NCBI GenBank assembly: GCA_018610095.1 | Contig: JAHEOB010000303.1 | Location: 1 to 7,707 of the forward strand | Source: Halothece sp. MAG | GTDB taxonomy: Bacteria > Cyanobacteriota > Cyanobacteriia > Cyanobacteriales > Rubidibacteraceae | DNA length: 7,707 nt | Direction: 5' to 3' | Shown: positions 1 through 6,506 of the stretch, piece by piece | Numbering within the stretch: the stretch's first letter is position 1 | Layout of the letters: every line of letters starts with the position of its first letter | Notes under the pieces: model-generated | The model's database searches: none | The model's input: only the letters and a program-made list of their open reading frames with translations | What the model was told of the DNA's origin: nothing | Program-made: the position numbers and the translations under genes

Positions 1-1
1 T

Positions 2-172
2 AATGATGGAAATACTGCCGGTTTAACTGTCGGTGGCGGTGGCAAAATCTTCCAGTTTGATGGGGATAGCTGGCAACAACAACAAACGCCCACTGGGGCA
101 AACCTCAAAGCTGTTGTTTCTGGCGATACTGATATTGCTGTTGGCGCAAGTGGCACGATCTTGGAAAAATAG
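2..172 (+). CDS. C-terminal fragment of a beta-propeller-like repeat protein (partial, 5' end outside window)
   Basis: The frame is open from the left edge to a TAG at 170-172 and gives 56 residues with no start inside the window. The fragment is rich in Gly, Asp and Gln. A short motif, VGxxGxI, appears twice: VGGGGKI at residues 10-16 and VGASGTI at 47-53, 37 residues apart. One turn contains FDGDSW. This spacing and the strand-turn pattern resemble blades of BNR/YCF48-like or WD40/YVTN-type beta-propellers. The function cannot be deduced from the tail alone. No terminator is visible after the stop, and the next gene is convergent. A non-propeller repeat protein remains possible. Confidence 0.6.
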   Translation, partial: NDGNTAGLTVGGGGKIFQFDGDSWQQQQTPTGANLKAVVSGDTDIAVGASGTILEK

Positions 173-263
173 CTTCCAACGCTGAGTTTTTGAAATAAAG
201 TCACTGTAGGGAAGGTGAGGGGGACTTATTTGCGAGATGTCATTGGTTTCAAGCCTTCAAGGG

Positions 264-271
264 GCGATCGC
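264..271. repeat. HIP1 octamer GCGATCGC
   Basis: This is an exact HIP1 palindrome in the 112-bp gap between the convergent propeller-like gene and the channel gene. The extended form here is GGCGATCGCGCC. I saw no convincing terminator and no other element in this gap. Confidence 0.9.
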
Positions 272-284
272 GCCAAAAATTATG

Positions 285-1121
285 TCATTCCTGGTGAATT
301 TGCTTACCGCAATGGGGACAAATTTGGGGTTGGGATGATGCTTTTGCCCTTTTCCTTGCTTTACGGGCTTCTAATTCTTCCGAAAAGCCAGAGGCTAAAA
401 TTCCGGCAGGTAAGGCAAAAATTCCGATTCCTAAAACCGCTAAGACTCCCCCAAAAATTCGACCGATTACAGTAACGGGGTACACGTCTCCATAACCAAC
501 GGTTGTTAAGGTAATTGTCCCCCACCACACCGCTTCGGGGATACTAGAAAATACCTCTGGTTGGGCATCTTTTTCTGCGAAATAGATTAACGTTGAAGAA
601 ACTGCCAATAAAATGGAGAGGACAAAAAACGACAGCAATAATTCTTCTTGTCTGGAACGAAGAACCCGCACCAATATCATTAAGGAGTCTGTATAGCGGT
701 TTAATTTGAGGACGCGAAATAATCGGAATAACCGTAAGGCTCGACCAACTTGCCATTTTGAGTTCAGTAACGGTAGAAATAACGGTAGAATAGCGAGCAG
801 ATCAATGATGGCAAGGGGGGTAACCATAAATCGAACTCTCCCCCAGAATGGATGGCGATAAGGTTTGCTTACTGTACAACTCCAGACTCTGAGAACATAT
901 TCAATCGTAAAGACAATCCCGGAAAAATACTCAAAAACCCTAAACCATAATTCATAGGTCTGAAATAGAGAATCAACGGTTTCAAGGGCGAGTACCATGA
1001 TGTTCAAAAAAATTAGCCCTAGAATGAAAATGTCAAAATACTTACTAAGTTGATCCTCGGGTTCGGCAAACTCTAGGATTTTGTAAATACGGTATTTCCA
1101 TGAAAGACGTTGCACAGTCAT
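285..1121 (-). CDS. Voltage-gated potassium channel, six transmembrane segments, C-terminal CxxC motif
   Basis: This is a Kv-type channel subunit of 278 residues from the ATG at 1121, expected to form a tetramer in the membrane and conduct K+. Approximate segments are S1 30-50, S2 62-80, S3 99-118, S4 127-142, S5 158-182, pore loop 193-212 and S6 219-245. The potassium selectivity filter TVGYGD is at 207-212. S4 carries a positive residue at every third position (R127, R130, R133, R136, K139, R142), the hallmark of a voltage sensor, and S2 and S3 carry acidic partners (in IEYVLRVW and IIDLLA). The tail is basic and ends in CPHCGK (C268, C271) with nearby H270 and H276, a possible metal site. 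An in-frame TTG two codons upstream is a weaker start; neither start has a clear Shine-Dalgarno site. The gene lies 25 bp downstream of zur on the same strand and is probably cotranscribed with it. Confidence 0.93.
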   Translation of the reverse strand: MTVQRLSWKYRIYKILEFAEPEDQLSKYFDIFILGLIFLNIMVLALETVDSLFQTYELWFRVFEYFSGIVFTIEYVLRVWSCTVSKPYRHPFWGRVRFMVTPLAIIDLLAILPLFLPLLNSKWQVGRALRLFRLFRVLKLNRYTDSLMILVRVLRSRQEELLLSFFVLSILLAVSSTLIYFAEKDAQPEVFSSIPEAVWWGTITLTTVGYGDVYPVTVIGRIFGGVLAVLGIGIFALPAGILASGFSEELEARKARKRAKASSQPQICPHCGKQIHQE

Positions 1122-1146
1122 AATCAAGGAGTCTCAAATAGAGTCG

Positions 1147-1539
1147 TTAGATATGATGAGTGGCTTGGCAATTTTCACAAAGTCCAAAAAATTCTAAGTT
1201 ATGGTAAAACACTTGAAAGTTATAGCTGGTTTCTAGTTTTTCTTGCAGTTGATGCACGGGACAGTCTTTAACCGGTAATGATGCCCCACAATTAAGGCAC
1301 GTCAGATAATGTTGATCCCGATCAATGGATTCGTAAATGGATTCCCCTGTGGAAAGGGTACGAACTTGAACTGCTCCTTCTAATTTTAAGCTTTCTAATG
1401 CCCGATAGACGGTGGCTAACCCTAACGGTGTTTCTCGTTGACGTAATTCCACATAAATTTCTTGGGCTGAGAGGGGACGATTAACATCATAGAGTAGTTT
1501 TACGATGCGCTGTTGAGAACGGTTACGTTGCGCTGTCAT
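1147..1539 (-). CDS. zur: Fur-family zinc uptake regulator (Zur/FurB type)
   Basis: This 130-residue protein is a typical Fur-family metalloregulator. It has an N-terminal winged helix (about 8-60, with LSAQEIYVELR and the recognition stretch GLATVYRALESLKLEG) and a C-terminal dimerisation and metal-binding domain. C81/C84 and C121/C124 form the two CxxC pairs of the structural zinc site. H77, C93, H96 and H113 are candidate regulatory-site ligands. The stretches LKLEGAVQVRTL and FYHNLEFFGLC match what I recall of cyanobacterial FurB (Zur) rather than FurA (iron) or FurC (PerR), so Zur is my assignment. It should repress zinc uptake genes when zinc is sufficient. The ATG at 1539 has no evident Shine-Dalgarno site. 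The gene diverges from purS across 78 bp and precedes the channel gene. I see no canonical TGATAAT-type Zur box upstream, so autoregulation is not supported. Confidence 0.9.
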   Translation of the reverse strand: MTAQRNRSQQRIVKLLYDVNRPLSAQEIYVELRQRETPLGLATVYRALESLKLEGAVQVRTLSTGESIYESIDRDQHYLTCLNCGASLPVKDCPVHQLQEKLETSYNFQVFYHNLEFFGLCENCQATHHI

Positions 1540-1569
1540 TATTGTCGTGGTTGATCAGCATATAGGAAT

Positions 1570-1581
1570 TACAATGTTGTA
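1570..1581. promoter_or_regulatory. Inverted repeat TACAA-TG-TTGTA in the zur/purS divergent gap
   Basis: This is a perfect 5-bp inverted repeat around a 2-bp spacer, near the middle of the 78-bp gap between two divergent genes. It could be an operator for either gene. Its left half, TACAAT, also resembles a -10 box, but there is no well-placed -35. It does not fit the 7-1-7 Fur/Zur box or the cyanobacterial LexA spacing. A chance occurrence is quite possible. Confidence 0.25.
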
Positions 1582-1617
1582 CTCTAGGAGTGCTAGCTGT
1601 TTTTAAAGAACAATACC

Positions 1618-1896
1618 GTGAGCCAGCAAACCTATAAAGCTCTAATCTATGTTACCTTACGTCCCTCGGTGTTAGACCCCGAAGGAACTGCCGTGGCTTC
1701 TGGACTCCAGCAACAGGGCTATACTGAAGTGGAAGAAGTCAGAATGGGCAAATATATTGAATTAACCTTAACCACCGAAACCGAGGAATCAGCGCGAAAA
1801 CGGGTCAATCAGATGTGTCATCAGTTATTGGCAAATCCCGTGATTGAAAATTATCGTTTTGAATTAAAACCTTTAACAACAACGGTGGGAGGCTAA
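1618..1896 (+). CDS. purS: Phosphoribosylformylglycinamidine synthase subunit PurS
   Basis: This is the small subunit (92 residues, normal for the family) of the three-part FGAM synthase PurS-PurQ-PurL, fourth step of de novo purine synthesis in the cytoplasm. PurS forms a dimer that bridges PurQ and PurL and helps pass ammonia between them. The sequence has the family's two-strand, helix, strand layout with LRPSVLDPEGTAV at 15-27 and EVRMGKYIEL at 40-49. The start is GTG at 1618, since no in-frame ATG lies near the conserved N-terminus; its Shine-Dalgarno site is weak (AAAGAA). The stop is 3 bp before purQ, and the purQ ribosome binding site lies in its last codons, so the two are translated from one message. 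Confidence 0.96.
   Translation: MSQQTYKALIYVTLRPSVLDPEGTAVASGLQQQGYTEVEEVRMGKYIELTLTTETEESARKRVNQMCHQLLANPVIENYRFELKPLTTTVGG
1887..1892 (+). promoter_or_regulatory. Ribosome binding site of purQ
   Basis: GGGAGG ends 7 bases before the purQ ATG and lies inside the last two codons of purS. It is one of the strongest Shine-Dalgarno sites in the window. It fixes the purQ start and suggests coupled translation of the two subunits. Confidence 0.8.
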
Positions 1897-1899
1897 GGC

Positions 1900-2601
1900 A
1901 TGAAATTTGGTGTGGTGGTATTTCCGGGATCAAACTGCGATCGCGATGTGGCTTATGTCACCCAGCAGATTTTAGCCCAACCCACTCGCTTGATTTGGCA
2001 TCGGGAAACCGAGATTTCTGATATTGATGTCATTATTCTGCCAGGGGGGTTTAGTTATGGCGATTATTTAAGGTGTGGCGCGATCGCGCAATTTTCCCCG
2101 ATTATGAAAGCGGTGGCAGACCACGCGGAACAAGGTAAATGCGTATTAGGCATTTGTAATGGATTTCAAATTTTAACAGAAGCGGGGTTACTCCCTGGAG
2201 CGTTAATTCGCAATCGGGACTTACATTTTATCTGCGATCGGGTTTCCATTCGAGTAGAAACATCTCAACAAATTTGGACGTCAAATTATCAAGAAAAATC
2301 GGTTATTACTCTGCCGATTGCCCACGGCGAAGGACGCTATTTTGCAGAAGCAGATACTTTAAATTCTCTAGAAAAAAAAGGACAAATTCTGTTCCGTTAC
2401 TGCACCTCAGAAGGAGAAATTAATGACGCAGCAAACCCCAATGGCTCTTTGAATAATATTGCAGGCCTTACTAATGAAAAGGGAAATGTTTTAGGCATGA
2501 TGCCCCATCCGGAACGAGCGTCTGATGAAGTTTTAGGATTAACCGATGGCTTACACTTATTTCAAGGATTATTAGCGGAAAAAGTTGCCATGGCGAGTTA
2601 A
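1900..2601 (+). CDS. purQ: Phosphoribosylformylglycinamidine synthase subunit PurQ (glutaminase)
   Basis: PurQ is the glutamine amidotransferase subunit of FGAM synthase. It hydrolyses glutamine and feeds ammonia to PurL, which converts FGAR to FGAM with ATP. The 233 residues form a class I (triad) glutaminase domain. The nucleophile is C86 in GICNGFQ, and H203 and E205 in MMPHPERA complete the triad. Further family motifs are VFPGSNCDRD at 7-16 and PGGFSYGDYLR at 48-58. It directly follows purS with a strong Shine-Dalgarno site. PurL is not in this window. The length and all key residues are normal. Two HIP1 octamers lie inside the gene. Confidence 0.97.
   Translation: MKFGVVVFPGSNCDRDVAYVTQQILAQPTRLIWHRETEISDIDVIILPGGFSYGDYLRCGAIAQFSPIMKAVADHAEQGKCVLGICNGFQILTEAGLLPGALIRNRDLHFICDRVSIRVETSQQIWTSNYQEKSVITLPIAHGEGRYFAEADTLNSLEKKGQILFRYCTSEGEINDAANPNGSLNNIAGLTNEKGNVLGMMPHPERASDEVLGLTDGLHLFQGLLAEKVAMAS
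1937..1944. repeat. HIP1 octamer GCGATCGC
   Basis: Exact HIP1 copy near the 5' end of purQ, covering codons for the CDRD stretch. Confidence 0.9.
2080..2087. repeat. HIP1 octamer GCGATCGC
   Basis: Second exact HIP1 copy within purQ, in the extended form GCGCGATCGCGC. Confidence 0.9.
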
Positions 2602-2632
2602 TTAAATTCCTCCCAAGCCATAACAAAATCGT

Positions 2633-2638
2633 TATAAT
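2633..2638 (+). promoter_or_regulatory. Candidate -10 box of the clpP promoter
   Basis: A perfect TATAAT lies in the 76-bp purQ-clpP gap, 39 bases before the clpP ATG, which would give a leader of about 33 bases. There is no good -35 at the expected distance (CTCCCA), so this would be a -10-driven or activator-dependent promoter. The gap holds no visible terminator for purQ, so read-through from purSQ may also occur. Confidence 0.45.
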
Positions 2639-2677
2639 GAAATAATCGAAGCCCATCACAATTGACAACCTAATTTT

Positions 2678-3277
2678 ATGATTCCAACTGTTATTGAAAC
2701 CTCAGGTCGCGGGGAACGCGCCTTTGATATTTATTCTCGTTTATTACGGGAGCGCATTGTCTTTTTAGGGCAACAGGTTGATGATGAAATTGCCAACTTG
2801 ATTGTTGCCCAAATGCTATATCTGGAAGCAGAAGACCCGGAACAAGATATTTATCTCTACATTAACTCCCCTGGGGGCTCAGTGAGTTCAGGATTTGGTA
2901 TTTTTGATACCATGAACCAAATTAAGCCTGATGTCTCTACGATTTGTTTGGGACTGGCTGCCAGTATGGGAGCATTTCTCCTGAGTGCAGGTGAACCAGG
3001 GAAACGCCTCAGCCTTCCCCACTCTCGGATTATGATTCACCAGCCTCTGGGAGGGGCACAAGGGCAAGCCGCCGATATTGAAATTCAAGCCCAAGAAATT
3101 CTCTACCTGAAACAACAATTAAATCATTATTTAGCCCAGCACACCGGTCAACCCTTAGAACGCATTGAAGAAGATACGGATCGCGATTTCTTCATGTCAC
3201 CGCAAGAATCGGTGGAATATGGCTTAATTGACCGTGTCATTGAACGTCGCCCCTCTGCAAGCAACCCCCCGCAATAG
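2678..3277 (+). CDS. clpP: ATP-dependent Clp protease proteolytic subunit ClpP
   Basis: ClpP is a serine peptidase that forms the barrel-shaped core of the Clp protease and degrades unfolded proteins delivered by ClpX or ClpC. The 199 residues include the full triad: S96 in GLAASMGAF, H121 in MIHQPLGGAQG and D170 in DTDRDFF. The oxyanion-region motif INSPGGSV is at 62-69. It is therefore an active ClpP, not the inactive ClpR. Cyanobacteria usually carry three clpP paralogues and clpR; the N-terminus MIPTVIETSGRGERAFDIYS fits the ClpP1/P2 type rather than ClpP3, but I cannot settle the number. No clpX or clpR is adjacent. The ATG at 2678 matches the family start although it lacks a clear Shine-Dalgarno site. 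It appears to be a single-gene unit with its own -10 and terminator. Confidence 0.96.
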   Translation: MIPTVIETSGRGERAFDIYSRLLRERIVFLGQQVDDEIANLIVAQMLYLEAEDPEQDIYLYINSPGGSVSSGFGIFDTMNQIKPDVSTICLGLAASMGAFLLSAGEPGKRLSLPHSRIMIHQPLGGAQGQAADIEIQAQEILYLKQQLNHYLAQHTGQPLERIEEDTDRDFFMSPQESVEYGLIDRVIERRPSASNPPQ

Positions 3278-3285
3278 TCCGTAAT

Positions 3286-3314
3286 CTCCCCGCCCTCGTT
3301 GGCAGGGGAGTTTT
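3286..3314 (+). terminator. Rho-independent terminator after clpP
   Basis: CTCCCC (3286-3291) pairs with GGGGAG (3305-3310), and GCC (3292-3294) pairs with GGC (3301-3303). One bulged A at 3304 and a 6-base loop complete the hairpin, which is followed by TTTT. It starts 9 bases after the clpP stop. In the reverse direction, where it would serve the convergent ald gene, the stem is the same but no T tract follows, so it acts mainly on clpP transcripts. Confidence 0.75.
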
Positions 3315-3319
3315 GCTTG

Positions 3320-4405
3320 TTAGCTTAAATCGGGAAACGCTTCTTGCACCCCCGGATGGACTAATTTCTGATTGCGCACATTAACCCCTTTGGCGAGAAT
3401 GGGATTTTTCTCTAAAGCAGCAATCCCTTGATTGGCTAGTTGCAGAACGTAGGGTAGGGTACTGTTATTAAGGGCTTGGGTTGCCGTCCATGGTACTGCC
3501 CCTGGCATATTGGGAACACCAAAGTGAATTATCCCTTCTTCAAGGTAGGTGGGATGAGTGTGGGAGGTGGCTTTTAAGGTTTCGACACATCCGCCTTGAT
3601 CCACTGCAACATCCACAATAACGCTACCGGCACGCATTTGTTGCACTAATTCTCTGGTGACGAGTTTCGGGGCGCGTTTGCCAGGGCTTAACACTGCCCC
3701 AATCAGTAAATCGGCATCGGGGGCAACGGCTTCGATTTGAGAGGAATTACTATAAAGCAGTTCCACCCGAGACCCAAAGAGGTTTTCTAATTCCGCCAGT
3801 CGTTCCACATTGACATCTAAAACTTTAACTTGTGCGCCGATACCAACCGCCATTCGGGCTGCCTCTGTACCAACGACACCACCGCCAAGAATGACGACAC
3901 GCCCAGAACGCACCCCAGGAAAGCCACCGAGGAGTACACCGCGTCCCCCCTGTTGTCGTTCTAAGTGATGAGCGCCAAATTGCAACGATAATCGCCCTGC
4001 AATGATACTCATGGGATTAAGCAGAGGTAATTTGCCGTTGGGCAATTCCACCGTTTCGTAGGCAATGGCGGTAATACCAGAGTTAATCAGGGTGTCAGTC
4101 AGGGTGCGATCGGCTGCAAGGTGAAGATAAGTAAACAGCAGTTGACCTTTTTGCAAATAGCTGTATTCCTCGGGGAGGGGTTCTTTAACTTTGACCACTA
4201 ATTCCCGATTCCAGGCTTGTTCGCTACTGGTGACAACGGTTGCCCCTGCTTGTTCATAATCTTGGTCGCTAAACCCTGCACCTTTTCCTGCTTTGCTTTC
4301 CACAAAGACTTGATGATGGTGCTCACATAAACTACGGACACTGCTAGGACTTAATCCCACTCGATACTCTTGATCTTTGATTTCTTTGGGAACGCCAATT
4401 TCCAT
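3320..4405 (-). CDS. ald: Alanine dehydrogenase (NAD-dependent)
   Basis: This enzyme interconverts L-alanine and pyruvate plus ammonium with NAD+/NADH in the cytoplasm, linking nitrogen and carbon metabolism. From the ATG at 4405 it has 361 residues, the family's normal length. All expected active-site residues are at their family positions: R15 in EYRVGL, K74 in VKVKEP, H95 in TYLHLA and D269 in VDVAVDQGG. The Rossmann fold shows GGGVVG at 174-179 and the ribose-binding D197. An in-frame TTG six codons upstream would add MRKEGN, but the ATG has a well-spaced AAGGA and gives the conserved MEIGVPKEIK start, so I prefer it. The gene is convergent with clpP and divergent from the TauE/SafE permease gene. 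Confidence 0.97.
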   Translation of the reverse strand: MEIGVPKEIKDQEYRVGLSPSSVRSLCEHHHQVFVESKAGKGAGFSDQDYEQAGATVVTSSEQAWNRELVVKVKEPLPEEYSYLQKGQLLFTYLHLAADRTLTDTLINSGITAIAYETVELPNGKLPLLNPMSIIAGRLSLQFGAHHLERQQGGRGVLLGGFPGVRSGRVVILGGGVVGTEAARMAVGIGAQVKVLDVNVERLAELENLFGSRVELLYSNSSQIEAVAPDADLLIGAVLSPGKRAPKLVTRELVQQMRAGSVIVDVAVDQGGCVETLKATSHTHPTYLEEGIIHFGVPNMPGAVPWTATQALNNSTLPYVLQLANQGIAALEKNPILAKGVNVRNQKLVHPGVQEAFPDLS

Positions 4406-4409
4406 GTTG

Positions 4410-4417
4410 CCTTCCTT
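4410..4417 (-). promoter_or_regulatory. Ribosome binding site of ald
   Basis: AAGGAAGG on the minus strand places AAGGA 7 bases before the ATG at 4405. It decides the ald start against the upstream TTG at 4423, whose codons would overlap this site. Confidence 0.75.
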
Positions 4418-4484
4418 TCTCAAACGGGTTTGTCTCGATCATGCTACAAAATGCTTGGGAATAGCTTTGGTGATTCCAACATGG

Positions 4485-4490
4485 ATTATA
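4485..4490 (-). promoter_or_regulatory. Candidate -10 box of the ald promoter
   Basis: A perfect TATAAT on the minus strand, within TTTTATAATCC, lies 79 bases before the ald ATG. No convincing -35 lies at 16-18 bases. The rest of the 181-bp divergent gap shows a one-mismatch HIP1 (CCGATCGC near 4502) and a possible -10, TACAAT at 4558-4563, for the permease gene, also without a -35. Confidence 0.35.
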
Positions 4491-4574
4491 AAATCAGGAC
4501 CGATCGCGCTGTTGCCTAAACATTTATCATGAAGGAGTGGAAGGCTTAATATTTATTTACAATAAAGGGAGATT

Positions 4575-4579
4575 AAGGA
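4575..4579 (+). promoter_or_regulatory. Ribosome binding site of the TauE/SafE permease gene
   Basis: AAGGA lies 7 bases before the GTG at 4587. It supports that GTG as the true start, in agreement with the first membrane segment beginning a few residues later. Confidence 0.65.
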
Positions 4580-4586
4580 TAGCGCT

Positions 4587-5324
4587 GTGACAATCATTTG
4601 GCTACTTGGGGCAAGTTTGGTGGGTTGGTTTTTTAGTAGTTTAGCGGCAGGGGGAAGTCCCTTAATCATTATTCCTGCTATTAATTTTGTCATGGAAGCA
4701 AAACAGATTCCACCGATTATTACTATTGGAATGTTAATCGGTAATTCGCAACGGGTGGGATTTTATTGGAAAAACATTGACTGGCAACTTACTGCTTGGT
4801 ATTTACCAGGAGCAATTATTGGGGCAGTGACAGGAGCATTTTTGTTTACTAAATTACAACTGGAATGGCTCAGTTTATTATTAGGCATTTTTTTAATTAG
4901 TTCCATCTTTAGTTATCGTTTAGCGGAAAAATTAACCGTATTTCAAGTAAAACGCTGGCAGTTTTTACCCGCCGGATTGATTTATGCCTTACTTTCAGGT
5001 TTAATTGGCAGTACCGGTCCCATTTTGAATCCCTTATATCTCAATTATGGTTTAGAAAAAGAACAATTATTGGGAACCAAATCCACGAATGTTTTAGTGG
5101 TTCATATTGTAAAATTAATCGCTTATGGCATTTTTGGCACCTTATCTTTGCCCATTTTCGGTTATGGATTGATTATTGGAATTGGAGCATTCCCCGGAAA
5201 TTGGCTAGGCTTCAAAGTCTTAGAGAAAATAGAAGAACAACAATTTCGGAAAATTGTCTTAGCCTTTGTAGTGATGAGTGGCATCATGTTAATTTGGGAA
5301 CAAAGAGAACTAATCACTTTTTAA
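4587..5324 (+). CDS. TauE/SafE-family membrane permease (sulfite/anion exporter family)
   Basis: This is an integral membrane protein of 245 residues with about eight hydrophobic segments, roughly 4-27, 39-57, 69-87, 93-109, 125-147, 162-183, 187-207 and 221-239. The two halves repeat the same pattern, as usual for TauE/SafE: a small-residue-rich first helix (SSLAAGGSPLIIIPA at 17-31) is echoed by GLIGSTGPILNPLYL in the second half, followed by GTKSTNVLVVHIVK. Family members move sulfite, sulfoacetate or other organic anions, but substrate cannot be read from the sequence and many members are uncharacterised. The start is GTG with a good AAGGA. It ends 20 bp before aroB on the same strand with no terminator between, so the two are probably cotranscribed; no functional link is evident. 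Confidence 0.9.
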   Translation: MTIIWLLGASLVGWFFSSLAAGGSPLIIIPAINFVMEAKQIPPIITIGMLIGNSQRVGFYWKNIDWQLTAWYLPGAIIGAVTGAFLFTKLQLEWLSLLLGIFLISSIFSYRLAEKLTVFQVKRWQFLPAGLIYALLSGLIGSTGPILNPLYLNYGLEKEQLLGTKSTNVLVVHIVKLIAYGIFGTLSLPIFGYGLIIGIGAFPGNWLGFKVLEKIEEQQFRKIVLAFVVMSGIMLIWEQRELITF

Positions 5325-5344
5325 TTTTAATTTAGGTATTAAAA

Positions 5345-6475
5345 ATGTTATCAACCATTCCGGTTAATTTAGAAAAAAAATCTTATAATATCGCGATCGC
5401 GCCAAATTTATTAAGTCAAATTGGGGAACAGTTACAACAACTGAATATTGGCAAGAAAGTTTTAATTGTCTCCAATTCCGTTATTTTTGATCATTATGGA
5501 GAACAAATGATTTCTTCCCTAGAAGCAGCCCATTTTTCTGTTTGTTATGAAATTATCCCTGCTGGGGAACGTCATAAAACCTTACTGTCAGTTCAAAAAA
5601 TTTATGACACCGCCTTGGAAAATTATTTAGAGCGTTCTTCCACTATTATTGCCCTTGGAGGGGGGGTAATTGGTGATATGGCGGGTTTTGCAGCAGCGAG
5701 TTGGTTACGAGGCATTAATCTGATCCAAGTCCCCACTTCTTTATTAGCCATGGTGGATGCTGCCATTGGGGGAAAAACAGGCGTTAATCATCCTCAAGGG
5801 AAAAACTTAATTGGGGCATTTCATCAACCGAAGTTGGTATTAATTGATCCCCAAGTTTTAAACACCCTGCCTCAGCGAGAATTTCGGGCTGGAATGGCAG
5901 AAGTAATTAAATACGGTGTGATTTGGGATGCCGAACTATTTGAATCTTTAGAACGGGCGGAACGACTTGATCATTTAGATGGCATTAGCCCCGATTTATT
6001 ACAAACCATTTTAGCCCATTCCTGTCAGGCAAAAGCAGAGGTGGTGAGTCAAGATGAAAAAGAAGGGGGACTGCGAGCAATTTTAAATTATGGTCATACC
6101 ATTGGTCATGCCATTGAAAGTTTAACAGGCTATCGACTGCTTAATCATGGAGAGGCAGTTGCCATTGGCATGTCAGTGGCAGGAAAAATTGCTGTGAAAA
6201 TGGGATTTTGGGATGAACACGCCACGGAACGTCAAGATGAGTTAATCAGCAAAACACAACTACCGAAAAAAGTTCCCCCCATGTTAGAAATTGAGGAGAT
6301 TTTAGAAACTTTAAAAAGCGATAAGAAAGTCAAAGCAGGGAAAGTACGGTTTGTGTTACCTGAAAAAATTGGTTCTGCCACCGTTACTGATCAAGTTTCA
6401 CCTGAACTCGTGAGTGAAGTCATTCAATCTTGCCAAGACAAGGAAGACGTTACAAAAAATTATCCATCAGATTGA
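5345..6475 (+). CDS. aroB: 3-dehydroquinate synthase
   Basis: AroB converts DAHP to 3-dehydroquinate, the second step of the shikimate pathway to aromatic amino acids, using NAD+ and a divalent metal (zinc). The 376 residues show the NAD-binding GGGVIGD at 105-111 and the substrate-binding run PTSLLAMVDAAIGGKTGVN at 130-148. The metal ligands are E186 (AEVIKYG), H251 (NYGHTIGHAIE) and H268 (HGEAVAIGM). The ATG at 5345 matches the usual N-terminus (STIPVNL). The C-terminal tail after about residue 360 (QDKEDVTKNYPSD) is polar and variable. A 7-G run at 5660-5666 encodes part of the GGGVIG motif and the frame is intact. A promoter-like -35 overlaps the TGA stop. Confidence 0.97.
   Translation: MLSTIPVNLEKKSYNIAIAPNLLSQIGEQLQQLNIGKKVLIVSNSVIFDHYGEQMISSLEAAHFSVCYEIIPAGERHKTLLSVQKIYDTALENYLERSSTIIALGGGVIGDMAGFAAASWLRGINLIQVPTSLLAMVDAAIGGKTGVNHPQGKNLIGAFHQPKLVLIDPQVLNTLPQREFRAGMAEVIKYGVIWDAELFESLERAERLDHLDGISPDLLQTILAHSCQAKAEVVSQDEKEGGLRAILNYGHTIGHAIESLTGYRLLNHGEAVAIGMSVAGKIAVKMGFWDEHATERQDELISKTQLPKKVPPMLEIEEILETLKSDKKVKAGKVRFVLPEKIGSATVTDQVSPELVSEVIQSCQDKEDVTKNYPSD
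5393..5400. repeat. HIP1 octamer GCGATCGC
   Basis: Exact HIP1 copy in the first codons of aroB, extended to CGCGATCGCGCC. Confidence 0.9.
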
Positions 6476-6500
6476 CGTGACGATCATTCTATTATAGGAT
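6472..6500 (+). promoter_or_regulatory. Candidate promoter for the glycosyltransferase gene
   Basis: TTGACG (6472-6477, five of six to the -35 consensus) and TAGGAT (6495-6500, four of six to the -10 consensus) are separated by exactly 17 bases. The -35 overlaps the aroB stop codon. Transcription would start near 6507 and give a leader of about 110 bases. It is the best two-box promoter in the window. Confidence 0.5.
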
Positions 6501-6506
6501 TTGCAA

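Noticed and set aside
215..475. 86-codon open frame on the plus strand overlapping the channel gene
   Set aside because: Most of it lies antisense to the C-terminal half of a well-supported channel gene, and it resembles no known protein.
1566..1585. LexA-type or 7-1-7 Fur-type operator at the zur/purS gap
   Set aside because: The half-site spacing is wrong: 6 bases between the GTAC-like halves instead of 4, and an even-centred palindrome instead of 7-1-7.
2471..2668. 65-codon minus-strand frame over the end of purQ
   Set aside because: It overlaps confirmed purQ coding sequence and the clpP promoter region and has no recognisable domain.
2888..3118. 76-codon minus-strand frame inside clpP
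   Set aside because: It is a shadow of clpP, whose catalytic residues are all intact on the plus strand.
4529..4549. Six-codon leader peptide (MKEWKA) upstream of the TauE/SafE permease
   Set aside because: It has no attenuator hairpin or T tract, no codon run matching a metabolite, and no ribosome site before it.
5660..5666. Seven-G run in aroB as a possible frameshift or phase-variation site
   Set aside because: It encodes the conserved GGGVIG motif and the frame is intact on both sides; glycine codons explain the run.
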